From the NCBI GenBank assembly GCA_022510865.1, contig JAFLSQ010000002.1, positions 1 through 64,000 on the forward strand: a stretch of DNA of 64,000 bases. The letters run 5' to 3'. The first letter of the stretch is position 1, and each line of letters begins with the position of its first letter. Positions 7,476-15,575 of the stretch are shown piece by piece. The DNA is from Treponema sp. (GTDB lineage Bacteria; Spirochaetota; Spirochaetia; Treponematales; Treponemataceae). A program made the translations under genes and the position numbers. The notes beneath the pieces are model-generated. The model made no database searches. It was given only the letters and a program-made list of their open reading frames with translations, and had not been told where the DNA came from.

Positions 7476-7509
7476 ATAATAGCGCAGACATATTCCCAAG
7501 TCACGGGAA
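7476..7509 (-). promoter_or_regulatory. TTCCC-box promoter copy 4
   Basis: Minus-strand TTCCCGTGACTTGGGAA at 7509-7493, then 11 bp, then TATTAT at 7481-7476. Inside the box, GTGACT stands 17 bp from the hexamer, the classical -35 distance. It lies 53 bp upstream of the ankyrin gene start. Confidence 0.7.
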
Positions 7510-7529
7510 CAAGTGCCGTCCTAACGCAT

Positions 7530-7557
7530 TTGACTTTCTGCCGGAATAGTGTAGAAT
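7530..7557 (+). promoter_or_regulatory. Sigma-70 promoter of the WYL regulator gene
   Basis: TTGACT at 7530-7535, a 16-bp spacer and TAGAAT at 7552-7557 point to a transcript start near 7565, about 40 nt before the WYL gene. TTCCC-box copy 5 lies wholly downstream of this start, where a bound repressor would block RNA polymerase. Confidence 0.55.
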
Positions 7558-7571
7558 ATAAACTGCATACA

Positions 7572-7588
7572 TTCCCAAGTCACGGGAA
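7572..7588. promoter_or_regulatory. TTCCC-box copy 5, operator candidate of the WYL gene
   Basis: The 17-bp box is identical to copies 3 and 4. Read on the minus strand it is followed 11 bp on by TATATT (7560-7555), as in the other copies, so it could fire leftward toward the ankyrin gene. For the plus-strand WYL gene it lies between promoter and start codon, 17 bp before the ATG and just ahead of the ribosome site AGGGGG. Confidence 0.65.
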
Positions 7589-7605
7589 TAAATCAGGGGG
7601 ATTTC

Positions 7606-8655
7606 ATGGCTGTTGACTTCACGGAGAGGGCAAAACGCTATCAGGCGATTGACGAGATTATCGCGTCGGGCAGGATGCTCAAATGGAACCAGATTATCGC
7701 GGAGCTTGGCGAGAAGTACGGAATCAAAACCAGCCGCACATCTTTTTTCCGCGATATTGAGGACTTGCAGGAGAAATACGCCGCGCCGATTGACACGGAC
7801 TTTGAGACCAGCGGATATTTCTACACCGACCCGCAGTACCGCCTGCCGCGCTTCTACACGGACGAGAACGCCGCCAAAGCCGCAAGGCTGCTGAAAAACC
7901 TGCTTGACATGGTGAGGAACAATCCGCTTTACGACGAGGCCCGCGAGGTGTTCGAGTCGCTTTCGGTGGAGAGCCGTGACCTTTCACTGGAGAGAATCAG
8001 AATCAAGAAGAAGCCGGAGGACGACAGGATTATTTTTGTGGGCGCGCCGAACAAGAAAATCCCCGCGGAGACATGGCGGATTATCTCCCGCGCGCTCTAC
8101 GAGAACCGCGTGATAACGTTCGAGTACAAGTCGCTCACAAGCCCCGGACTGCGCGGACGGCGCGTGCAGCCATGGCAGCTGATTTTTGATGACGGCAACT
8201 GGAATCTCCACGCGCTTGACGTGGTGAAAAACGCGAGGCGGCGTTACAGCCTGAGCGAGATAAAGAACCTTAAAATCACAAACGAGGTCTTCACCCTCCC
8301 CAAGGACTACGACTTCCGCAATATGACGGCAGGCTCGTTCGGCTGTATGTGCCATGACGAGCACCTTGACTACAAAATCCACCTGCACGGCTACGCAGCC
8401 CGCTTCGCCAAAAACCGCGTGTGGGGCGAGTGCCAGACAATCACGGAGGACACGACGCATCCCGGCCCTGACGGCGACGGCGTGATTCTGAGCTTCCGCA
8501 GCAACCAGCTTGAGTCCATAGAGCACTGGGTGTGGAAATGGGCGGACGAGGCATGGCCGATTGAGCCGCAGGTTCTGGTGGATGACTGGAACGGAAGGCT
8601 TGGCAGGGTTAATGAGATAGCAAGGCTCGGAGTCTGCGGCGCGGACGTATCCTAG
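7606..8655 (+). CDS. WYL-domain transcriptional regulator
   Basis: This is a 349-residue regulator. Residues about 10-70 form a winged helix-turn-helix (RYQAIDEIIASGRMLKWNQI, then IKTSRTSFFRDIEDLQEKY). Residues about 150-245 form a WYL domain (ISRALYENRVITFEYKS, VQPWQLIFDDGNWNLHALDV, RRRYSLSEIKNLKIT), in which the usual W-Y-L core reads WNLHALD. Residues about 265-345 form a C-terminal extension of the WCX type (IHLHGYAARFAKNRVWGE, WVWKWADEAWPIEPQVL). WYL proteins sense ligands, often nucleotides or nucleic acid, and commonly control defence or accessory loci beside them. The TTCCC box overlaps its own leader and recurs only in this neighbourhood, so autoregulation and control of the cluster at 245-7440 are plausible. 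The ATG has AGGGGG upstream. Family assignment is firm; the operator link is inference. Confidence 0.88.
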   Translation: MAVDFTERAKRYQAIDEIIASGRMLKWNQIIAELGEKYGIKTSRTSFFRDIEDLQEKYAAPIDTDFETSGYFYTDPQYRLPRFYTDENAAKAARLLKNLLDMVRNNPLYDEAREVFESLSVESRDLSLERIRIKKKPEDDRIIFVGAPNKKIPAETWRIISRALYENRVITFEYKSLTSPGLRGRRVQPWQLIFDDGNWNLHALDVVKNARRRYSLSEIKNLKITNEVFTLPKDYDFRNMTAGSFGCMCHDEHLDYKIHLHGYAARFAKNRVWGECQTITEDTTHPGPDGDGVILSFRSNQLESIEHWVWKWADEAWPIEPQVLVDDWNGRLGRVNEIARLGVCGADVS

Positions 8656-8697
8656 CCGCTCCCCGCACTGCAAGCGCGTTCGCGCTCCCGAAACAGT

Positions 8698-8742
8698 ACG
8701 GTTGACGTTTCGTCAACCGTGCGATTTACGTAACGTCAACCG
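8698..8742. repeat. Inverted and direct repeats of CGGTTGACG
   Basis: ACGGTTGACG (8698-8707) and its reverse complement CGTCAACCGT (8711-8720) form a perfect 10-bp inverted repeat with a 3-nt spacer. A third copy, CGTCAACCG, follows at about 8734-8742. The region between the WYL gene and the metG terminator contains no gene that I can support. The repeats could be a regulator site or a stable hairpin; there is no T run after it. Confidence 0.6.
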
Positions 8743-8855
8743 CACTGTGCAGAAATGCTATTCGTGCTGTGCAGGAACGGCGCACGTGCTTGTGCAAGCC
8801 CCCGGTAATCATAGAATGCGAGGCGGCAAAAAATCCGCAGCGCAGACACAGCCGC

Positions 8856-8889
8856 AAAAAAACTCCGGGGCAAGACCCGCCCCGGAGCT
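8856..8889 (-). terminator. Rho-independent terminator of metG
   Basis: The arms GCTCCGGGGC and GCCCCGGAG pair in a 9-bp GC-rich stem (8863-8871 with 8879-8887) with a short loop. On the minus strand this runs into TTTTTTT (8862-8856). It lies 66 nt after the metG stop. Confidence 0.9.
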
Positions 8890-8954
8890 TAATGTTATTA
8901 TGAGCAGACCGTGATTACAGGCAGTCAGGGCGATAAAATCGCCATGCCAGAAAA

Positions 8955-11243
8955 TCACCCAATCTCGCTGTCAAGCGCGTTTCTGGTGGTCACGGGTTTT
9001 CCGTCAGCAAGAAGGGGCTTCCCGCCAACGCGCACAACGCCGCCCTCCGCCAGAATCTGGACTTTAAAGAAGTCATCGGCGGTAATCTCCGCTTTTTTCG
9101 CTGACTGCCCGTCCGCGCCCTCCAGAATTACGCGCGTTCCCGGAGCAGCCCACGGCACGTCAAGCACCTCCACGCGCTCCTTGCCGTCCGCATCCTTGTA
9201 GTCGCCGGCAAGGAGCATCCCGCGGCTCTCCACACCCCGCATCGTGCGCGGCGCGAGGTTGCTGGCAATCACAACGTGCTTCCCCAGAAGCTCCTCCTCC
9301 TTAAAATACATCCGGAGGCCGGACTGGATTGTGCGCGGAACGCCGCTTCCGTCATCCAGCGTCTCGATGAAAAGTTTCTCGCCATCGGGATTCGGCTTTA
9401 TATCGGTGATTTTTGCGACCGTCAGCTCGATGCTGGCGTTAAAAAAGTCAATCTGCTGCCCGGGCGTAAGCGGCTCCGGCTTGGTTTTCTTTTTTGCGGG
9501 TGACGGCGCGCTCTGTTTTCCGCTGAACTTCTCGCGGAACGCGCTCATCGTCTTCTGATCCATCGGCTTGAAGTAAATCTCGGTCTCGCTCACCGTACTA
9601 AGCCCTTCCATCACCCCAAGATTATCCCAGGTGAGGCCCGGAACATCAGGCTCGCCAACCCTGCTCTCTGCCACGGACTTCCCGAAATACGCCATGATTT
9701 TCTGCGCGTACTGCGGCATGTAAGGGTGAATCATAATCATCAGGTCTTTGATTACATAGCACAGGTTGTGAATCAGGCTCTCCGCGACCCCGGGATTCTC
9801 CGTGCGGGCTTTCCACGGCTCGGCCGCCTGGAACTTCTTGTTGCAAATATCGGCAATCTCGAACATCGTGCGGAACGCGTCCTTCAAGTCCGCCCATTCA
9901 AGGCTCTCTGTCGCCTTTTTCTCAAGCGCGCGGATTTTCTCCCAAAGCTCCTCATCAGCATCCGCCTCCGGGATTTTTCCGCCGTAATACTTGTTTACAA
10001 AAAGAAGCGTGCGGTTCACAAGATTCCCAAGGTTTCCGATAAGCTCGCTGTTGAGCTTCTCCATGAAGTCCTTCCACGTGAACTGGAAGTCCTGCTTTTC
10101 CGGGCGGTTGTAAAAAATGTAGAAACGCCATGCGTCGGCAGGAATTCCGCTCTCAATCGCATCGCTTCCGAAAACGCCGACACCGCGGCTCTTGGAGAAT
10201 TTTCCGTCCTCATAGTTCATGTACTCGGTCGATGACATGTGATAGAGCTTTGTCCACTCATGCGGACTTCCAAGCAGCGTGCACGGGAAAATCACCGTGT
10301 GGAACGGAATGTTGTCCTTGCCGATGAACTGGAACAGCTCAACCTTGCCTTTGTCCTTTCCCTCCGCGGACTCTGACGGAATCCACCAGCTTCTCCAGTC
10401 AAAGCTCTGCTTACCCGCTCTCACAAGCTCGTCCGCCAGCTGCTTTGTGATTGAGATATAGCCGATTGGCGCATTGAACCAGACATAAAAGACCTTGCTC
10501 TCATATCCGGATTTCGGCACCGGAATCCCCCATTTAAGGTCCCGGGTGATTGCGCGTGACTCCAGTCCGTCACGAATCCACGCCTTTGTGATGTTCACGG
10601 CGTTGTCCGCCCATCGCCCCTCCCTGCTCGCGGTCTCCGCCCACGCGCCCAGTCTGTCAGAAAGCGCAGGCAGGTTGATGTAAAGGTGCTTTGTCTCGCG
10701 CAGCTCAGGGGTTGAGCCGCAGGTGTGGCAGCGCGGCTCTTTGAGGTCTGTTGGGTCAAGGAGCGAGCCGCAGTCATCGCACTGGTCGCCGCGCGCTTTT
10801 GTTGAGCCGCACTTGGGGCACGTTCCGTCAACATAGCGGTCCGCAAGGAACATCCGGCATTTCGGGCAGTAAAGCTGCTTGGTCACGCTCTCGGATATGA
10901 GACCCGCGCTGTCCAAATCATTGAAAAGCGACTGCGTGATTTCCGTGCACTGCTCGTTCGAGGTGCGCCCGAATTTATCAAAATCAATCTTGAACCAGTC
11001 ATAGATTTTTTTATGCTCGTTGTAATAAAAATCGCACAGCTCGCGCGGAGTCTTGCCCTCCTCCAGAGCCTTTGTCTCGGTGGCAGTTCCGTACTCGTCA
11101 ACACCGCAGACATAAAGCGTGTCGTAGCCCCGGCTGCGGCAGAACCGGGCAAAAACATCGCCAGAGAGAGACTGGATTATGTTTCCCAGATGCGGGATAT
11201 TGTTCACATAAGGTAACGCCGCTGTGATAAGTCGCCTGTTCAT
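8955..11243 (-). CDS. metG: Methionyl-tRNA synthetase
   Basis: This 762-residue cytoplasmic enzyme charges tRNA-Met. The class I signatures are present: the HIGH-type motif as PHLGN within LPYVNNIPHLGNIIQ (residues about 10-24) and the KMSKS-type motif as KFSKS (residues about 350). The connective-peptide knuckles show the C-x2-C pairs expected for zinc (CPKCRMF, CPKCGS, CDDCGS, CHTCGS), as in the E. coli-like four-cysteine-pair type. After the anticodon-binding domain, a charged linker (KQSAPSPAKKKTKPEP) leads to a C-terminal EMAPII/Trbp111-like tRNA-binding domain (IELTVAKITDIKPNPDGEKL to the end), which supports dimerisation. The start MNRRLITAALPY fits the family and GAGGG lies upstream. 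It is monocistronic, with a promoter at 11273-11301 and a strong terminator. Confidence 0.97.
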   Translation of the reverse strand: MNRRLITAALPYVNNIPHLGNIIQSLSGDVFARFCRSRGYDTLYVCGVDEYGTATETKALEEGKTPRELCDFYYNEHKKIYDWFKIDFDKFGRTSNEQCTEITQSLFNDLDSAGLISESVTKQLYCPKCRMFLADRYVDGTCPKCGSTKARGDQCDDCGSLLDPTDLKEPRCHTCGSTPELRETKHLYINLPALSDRLGAWAETASREGRWADNAVNITKAWIRDGLESRAITRDLKWGIPVPKSGYESKVFYVWFNAPIGYISITKQLADELVRAGKQSFDWRSWWIPSESAEGKDKGKVELFQFIGKDNIPFHTVIFPCTLLGSPHEWTKLYHMSSTEYMNYEDGKFSKSRGVGVFGSDAIESGIPADAWRFYIFYNRPEKQDFQFTWKDFMEKLNSELIGNLGNLVNRTLLFVNKYYGGKIPEADADEELWEKIRALEKKATESLEWADLKDAFRTMFEIADICNKKFQAAEPWKARTENPGVAESLIHNLCYVIKDLMIMIHPYMPQYAQKIMAYFGKSVAESRVGEPDVPGLTWDNLGVMEGLSTVSETEIYFKPMDQKTMSAFREKFSGKQSAPSPAKKKTKPEPLTPGQQIDFFNASIELTVAKITDIKPNPDGEKLFIETLDDGSGVPRTIQSGLRMYFKEEELLGKHVVIASNLAPRTMRGVESRGMLLAGDYKDADGKERVEVLDVPWAAPGTRVILEGADGQSAKKAEITADDFFKVQILAEGGVVRVGGKPLLADGKPVTTRNALDSEIG

Positions 11244-11272
11244 TTTAGCCCTCTTTTGTTGGATTGCAGAGA

Positions 11273-11301
11273 ATTATATAGAAAAAACAGAGAATTTTCA
11301 A
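11273..11301 (-). promoter_or_regulatory. Sigma-70 promoter of metG
   Basis: TTGAAA (11301-11296), a 17-bp spacer and TATAAT (11278-11273) lie 30 nt upstream of the metG start. Confidence 0.7.
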
Positions 11302-11309
11302 TCGGATTG

Positions 11310-12131
11310 TTACGCCTTGATTCCCCCGCGCGCGACTCCGTTCAGGATGTATTTTCTCGCGACAAGAAAAAGCAGGACCATCGGCAGGATGATTACGGAC
11401 GATGCCGCCATCAGAAGCTCCTGGAAACTTCCGCCCTCCGTCGTGAAGACTTGCAGGCCGTAAGGCAGTGTCCGCGAGTGATAGTCCGAGGTGACGTAAA
11501 GCGGCCAGATAAACGAATTCCACGAGGCAAGCGCGTTGAGCAGCACGATTGTGAAAAGTGACGGTTTTGCCATGGGCACAAGAATGCGCCACAGGAATTT
11601 CCAGTTGGACGCTCCGTCAATGCGCGCGGAATAGTAGAGGCTGTCGCTCACTGTGTCAAAGAAATTGCGCAGGATGTAGGTGTAGAAAATGCTCGCCACA
11701 AAAGGCAGGACGAGAGCCGGAATCGTGTTGAAAAGCCGCATCCGCACGATTGTCGTGTAGTTCGTGATTATGAGCATCTCGAACGGAATCATCATCATGC
11801 TCAGAAGGATTGAGAAAACGATTTCCTTGCCCTTGAACTTTAGGCGGGAGAAGGCGAACGCCCCCAGAACCGAGGTTGTGGTCGTCGTAATCACAGAGAG
11901 AATCATCACAATCACGGAATTCAGAAAATATCTGCCGAACGGCGCCATGGAGAACGCTTTCTTGAAATTCACGAGGGAAAACCTTGACGGGAAGAGCTTT
12001 GGCGGGAACATTATGATTTCTTCCTGCGTCTTGAACGCGCCCATCACCATCCACAGGAACGGGAAAACCATCACGAACGCGCCGAACGCCAGCGCCGCAT
12101 ACAGGAAAATCTGCCTTAAAATCCGTCTCAT
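11310..12131 (-). CDS. Sugar ABC transporter permease, MalG/UgpE type
   Basis: This is a 273-residue inner-membrane permease with six predicted helices, the first being FLYAALAFGAFVMVFPFLWMV. The cytoplasmic EAA loop that docks the ATPase is visible at about residues 170-190 as RIDGASNWKFLWRILVPMAK. The protein matches the CUT1 carbohydrate family (MalG, UgpE, LacG, MsmG). It is the last of four genes: binding protein, ATPase, MalF-type permease, this gene. It starts 9 nt after the partner permease. Substrate cannot be read from sequence; oligosaccharide or glycerol-3-phosphate-like compounds are usual. I see no strong terminator between its stop and the metG promoter. Confidence 0.9.
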   Translation of the reverse strand: MRRILRQIFLYAALAFGAFVMVFPFLWMVMGAFKTQEEIIMFPPKLFPSRFSLVNFKKAFSMAPFGRYFLNSVIVMILSVITTTTTSVLGAFAFSRLKFKGKEIVFSILLSMMMIPFEMLIITNYTTIVRMRLFNTIPALVLPFVASIFYTYILRNFFDTVSDSLYYSARIDGASNWKFLWRILVPMAKPSLFTIVLLNALASWNSFIWPLYVTSDYHSRTLPYGLQVFTTEGGSFQELLMAASSVIILPMVLLFLVARKYILNGVARGGIKA

Positions 12132-12140
12132 CGCGCCCTC

Positions 12141-13064
12141 CTAGTCAAGCCCCTTGCGCCTCATGCGCTTGCGCACAAAAAGCTGCAGGAAAGTGAAAAT
12201 CATAACGCAGAGGAACATTATCACGGCGGCCGCGGCGGCATATCCGTACCTGCGCTTCTCCATCATCGCATAGCGGATATAATAGACAACCGTGTAAAGA
12301 TTGTAGTACGGCCCGGGCTTGGCATTGAAAAGCGGGTACAGCTCGCTGAAAACCTTGAAGCACGAGATTGTGTTTATGATTGACACAAGAAAAATCGTGG
12401 GAGAAAGAAGCGGGACTGTAATCCTGAGAAAAATCCTGATTGAACGCGCGCCGTCAACCTTGGCGGCGGTGTAATAAAGCGGATTGATGTTCTGAAGCCC
12501 TGAAATCAGCAGGATGATTGTGAAAGGCAGGATATTCCAGATTCCGAAAATCACCAGTGCGGGAAGCGACCATTTTGCGTCCGTGAGCCAGCCGATTTTC
12601 TCCACCCCAAACTTTGAGAGCACGAAATTTATCACGCCATAGTGCTGGTTGTACATGAACCGCCAGATAAGCCCCACTGCGGTGACAGAAGTGACAAGCG
12701 GCATGAAGAACGCCGTCTGAAAAACCGCGATTCCCCTCAGCTTTGTGTTGAGCAGGGTCGCAAGAATCACAGAGATTGCGGTGCTCACGGGCACTACCCA
12801 CAGCACATACAGGACTGTGTTTCTGAGCGCGGAGCGGAATTTCTCATCACTGATGACTTTGGCATAGTTCTCAAAGCCAAGGCCGTCAAAACTTCCGCGC
12901 AGCGCGTTGTAATTTTTCATGAAAGACAGCGCGAACACATTCACGATGGGATAAAGTATGAAAACCGCGGAGAACACAAGGAGCGGCAGAAGATAAAGCC
13001 AGAATTCCCCGGCCTCAAAAATCCGTCTGCGCCTGAGCGACTTCAAAATCCCGGACTCGTCCAT
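12141..13064 (-). CDS. Sugar ABC transporter permease, MalF/UgpA type
   Basis: This 307-residue permease has an N-terminal cytoplasmic segment (LKSLRRRRIFEAGE), six helices (LYLLPLLVFSAVFILYPIVN is the first) and an EAA-type loop at about residues 200-220 (AAKVDGARSIRIFLRITVPLL). It belongs to the CUT1 family and pairs with the MalG-type permease just downstream to form the membrane channel. The gene starts 6 nt after the ATPase stop. The short periplasmic region between helices 1 and 2 resembles UgpA or MsmF rather than the longer MalF of enterobacteria. Confidence 0.9.
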   Translation of the reverse strand: MDESGILKSLRRRRIFEAGEFWLYLLPLLVFSAVFILYPIVNVFALSFMKNYNALRGSFDGLGFENYAKVISDEKFRSALRNTVLYVLWVVPVSTAISVILATLLNTKLRGIAVFQTAFFMPLVTSVTAVGLIWRFMYNQHYGVINFVLSKFGVEKIGWLTDAKWSLPALVIFGIWNILPFTIILLISGLQNINPLYYTAAKVDGARSIRIFLRITVPLLSPTIFLVSIINTISCFKVFSELYPLFNAKPGPYYNLYTVVYYIRYAMMEKRRYGYAAAAAVIMFLCVMIFTFLQLFVRKRMRRKGLD

Positions 13065-13070
13065 CTGTCC

Positions 13071-14084
13071 TCACCTCTCCAGAATGCGCGCGCCGGTATT
13101 CTTATCGAACAGGAAGACGCCGCGTTTTTTAAGGCAAAGGCGGATTTTCTGACCGGGCGTGACATCAAAATCATACGGGAGGATTGCCCGCGCCTCTTTT
13201 TCGCAGACGCGCACATAGACAATGCGCTCTTTTCCAAGCAGCGAGACTCTGAGCACCTGCGCCTCAAAACTGTCTGAGTCCACGGAATTGTCCGGGCAGA
13301 CAGAGAACGCCTCCGGGCGGACGTAAAGCACGGCATCGCGGGAAAGTCCGTCAAAATCATCAAAAACATTCACAGGGGGATTGCCCAGAAAATCCGCGGC
13401 AAAACGGCAGGCGGGATTGTCGTAAAGCTCCTGGCTAAGGCCGCCCTGCACAAAAACGCCGTCTTTCATCAGAATTATGCTGTCGGAGATGGACATGGCT
13501 TCCTCCTGGTCGTGCGTGACAAAAACCGTGGTCACTCCTGTCTCCAGCTGGATTCTGCGGATTTCCTCGCGCATCTCAAGCCTGAGCCTTGCGTCAAGGT
13601 TTGACAACGGCTCGTCCATCAGAAGAAGCCTGGGATTCTTCACAAGAGCGCGCGCGATTGCCACCCGCTGCTGCTGACCGCCGGAAAGCTCGCCGGGGTA
13701 GCGGCGCAGAAGCGAGTCAACGTGGACAAGGGCGGCGATTCTCATCGCTCGCTCAACGCGCTCTTTCCTTGCGATTTTCTGAACCTCAAGCGGAAAGCAG
13801 ATGTTCTCGCAGACTGTCATGTGCGGATAAAGCGCGTAGTTCTGGAAAACCATGCCCACGTCACGGCGGTCTGCCGGAAGCCTCGTCACATCACGGTCAT
13901 CAAAATAAATGCGGCCGTCCGTGACATCGGTAATGCCGCAGAGCATATTCAGCAGGGTTGATTTTCCGCACCCGGAAGGCCCGAGCAGGCAAATCAGGCT
14001 GCCGTCTGGCAAAGTGGCAGAGAAATCCCTGACGGCAACCGTGTGACCATATTTTTTTGTGACGTTCTCAAGGCGTATCTGCAT
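13071..14084 (-). CDS. Sugar ABC transporter ATP-binding protein, MsmK/UgpC type
   Basis: This 337-residue ATPase starts at ATG 14084 (MQIRLENVTKKYGHTVAVRD), which matches family starts; the open frame further upstream has no ribosome site. Visible motifs are Walker A GPSGCGKST (residues about 35-43), Q-loop VFQNYALYPHMTV, signature LSGGQQQRVAIARAL, Walker B LLLMDEPLSNLD and switch histidine VFVTHDQEEAMS. The C-terminal third (YVRPEAFSVCP, VRVCEKEARAILPYDF) is the MOI/TOBE regulatory domain typical of MalK, UgpC and MsmK. It energises the two permeases encoded downstream. MsmK-type ATPases can serve several sugar importers, so this one may be shared. Confidence 0.93.
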   Translation of the reverse strand: MQIRLENVTKKYGHTVAVRDFSATLPDGSLICLLGPSGCGKSTLLNMLCGITDVTDGRIYFDDRDVTRLPADRRDVGMVFQNYALYPHMTVCENICFPLEVQKIARKERVERAMRIAALVHVDSLLRRYPGELSGGQQQRVAIARALVKNPRLLLMDEPLSNLDARLRLEMREEIRRIQLETGVTTVFVTHDQEEAMSISDSIILMKDGVFVQGGLSQELYDNPACRFAADFLGNPPVNVFDDFDGLSRDAVLYVRPEAFSVCPDNSVDSDSFEAQVLRVSLLGKERIVYVRVCEKEARAILPYDFDVTPGQKIRLCLKKRGVFLFDKNTGARILER

Positions 14085-14104
14085 ATCATTCTGGCAAGGG
14101 CGCG

Positions 14105-15373
14105 CTAGTCTGCAAGAGCCTCGTTGCACTCACGGACGACTGCCTCGGCCGCCTCCAGTGCGCTCATCTTGCCGCCCACGACATTGTTCAGATACTCCTC
14201 AAGAATGTTGCGCACCTGAGAGCCGCCGCGCACATTCGGGAACGAGCCGGAAGCCGGAAGGTTCGCCTGAACTGACGGCAAGGCGGAGGTTGACGGAAGA
14301 TTGCTGACATACGCCATGTAATCCTCATCGCCCTGTGTAGTTCTGTATGGAGAGAGCGCGGAATTCGCCTTTGCCCAACCCGCGTTCATCTGCGGCGCAA
14401 GGAAGAACTTCACGAACTCATACGCGCCCCTGTCAACTTTCTCGCTGCGGGCAAGGAAGATTGGGCCGCGGTTCCATGCGGTGTAGAACGAGCGTCCGTT
14501 CGAGGAGGAAATCCACGGTGCGATTCCAAGCTCGCCTGTAAGCATTGTGATGTACTGGTCGTTCACGCAGGAGCCGGAGAATGAGCCGAGCACTCCGGTA
14601 GCCAAATCCTCTGATGAGTACTTACCGACTGTATTGAACTCAAAATAGCCTTTAGCGCAGTTGTCGGCATACCACTGGTAGATTTCCGCAAGCTTATCAG
14701 CGCTGAAAGCCACCTGTTTTTTCTCCACGTCGATGTAGCCAAGACCGTTCTGCATAATCAGCATCTGGATGTTGTCAACAAGGCCGTCCGAATGAAAGCC
14801 CGGAATTCCTTTTTTCTCGTAGATTGTCTTTGAGACCTGCTCAAGCTCATTCCAGTCGCGCGGAGGAGCAAGGCTCAGCTCATCAAAAATCGCTTTGTTA
14901 TAGAAGAATACGGGGCCTGTCGTGCATCCGGGAAGATAATAAATTCCGCCGTCATCAAAACCGCGCACGTCATCCTGCATGGCATCCGGCAGGGAGGCGA
15001 TTAAATCGCGCATCGTGGTGTCGCCGCTCCTCACATCCTCATCAATATATTTCCTGATGTCAACGGCAAGGCCTTCCTTGGCATAGTCCACGGCGGTAGA
15101 GCCGTAATTGAAGATTATGCTCGGGCCGATTTTGTTCGCCACGGCGTTGTAAACAATATCCGCGAAACCCGAGGCATCCTGGTCAAGCACCTTCACCTCG
15201 TACTTGTCCTGCGAGGCGTTGAATTCCTGCGCTGCCTGAACAAGATATTCCTGCTGGATTCCGTTGTAAGTGTGCCAGATTTCCACAGAAACCTTCTCTG
15301 ACGATTTTGAACAGCCGGAAATCAAAATGCCGGCAGCCAACAAAGACAATGCTGTTGCTATGATTTTTTTCAT
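14105..15373 (-). CDS. Sugar ABC transporter substrate-binding lipoprotein
   Basis: From ATG 15373, behind AGGGG, the product is 422 residues with a lipoprotein signal (MKKIIATALSLLAAGILISGC) and the lipidated cysteine at residue 21. The mature sequence is a family 1 extracellular solute-binding protein: VSVEIWHTYNGIQQEYLVQA, VKVLDQDASGFADIVYNAVA, YLPGCTTGPVFFYNKAIFDE and IAPWISSSNGRSFYTAWNRG. It resembles UgpB/MalE-type proteins. It captures a sugar or sugar phosphate outside the inner membrane and delivers it to the permease pair. It is first in the operon, with a promoter at 15430-15458. The ligand is not determined. Confidence 0.92.
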   Translation of the reverse strand: MKKIIATALSLLAAGILISGCSKSSEKVSVEIWHTYNGIQQEYLVQAAQEFNASQDKYEVKVLDQDASGFADIVYNAVANKIGPSIIFNYGSTAVDYAKEGLAVDIRKYIDEDVRSGDTTMRDLIASLPDAMQDDVRGFDDGGIYYLPGCTTGPVFFYNKAIFDELSLAPPRDWNELEQVSKTIYEKKGIPGFHSDGLVDNIQMLIMQNGLGYIDVEKKQVAFSADKLAEIYQWYADNCAKGYFEFNTVGKYSSEDLATGVLGSFSGSCVNDQYITMLTGELGIAPWISSSNGRSFYTAWNRGPIFLARSEKVDRGAYEFVKFFLAPQMNAGWAKANSALSPYRTTQGDEDYMAYVSNLPSTSALPSVQANLPASGSFPNVRGGSQVRNILEEYLNNVVGGKMSALEAAEAVVRECNEALAD

Positions 15374-15429
15374 GATTACCCCTGATTTAGGAAAAGTTTG
15401 CTCGCCCATCACGCTGATTTTATGACTGG

Positions 15430-15458
15430 ATTCTAGCACTTATGCGTTTTTTTATCAA
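15430..15458 (-). promoter_or_regulatory. Sigma-70 promoter of the sugar ABC operon
   Basis: TTGATA (15458-15453), 17 bp, TAGAAT (15435-15430) lie 57 nt before the binding-protein start. The spacer contains an A run. No obvious operator palindrome is seen. Confidence 0.6.
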
Positions 15459-15494
15459 CTTAAAAATTCTCACGGGATTTTCCCGCCGCACCGT

Positions 15495-15531
15495 AAAAAA
15501 AACGCCCCGGCATTCCAACGGAAGCCGGGGC
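15495..15531 (-). terminator. Rho-independent terminator of the flgF-flgG-flgJ operon
   Basis: GCCCCGGC (15504-15511) and GCCGGGGC (15524-15531) form an 8-bp stem, followed on the minus strand by eight T residues. It lies 45 nt after the flgJ-like stop. Confidence 0.9.
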
Positions 15532-15575
15532 ACAGATGTAAACAAAACTCAGAGGAATCTCTGTAATTTCCAGTT

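Noticed and set aside
7984-8673. A 229-codon minus-strand frame opposite the WYL gene.
   Set aside because: The plus strand has the WYL domains, promoter and ribosome site; the antisense product is featureless.
10261-10290. A further CACGGGAA-like sequence inside metG, resembling half of the TTCCC box.
   Set aside because: The other arm (TTCCC at 7-bp spacing) is missing and there is no -10 hexamer; it is ordinary coding sequence.
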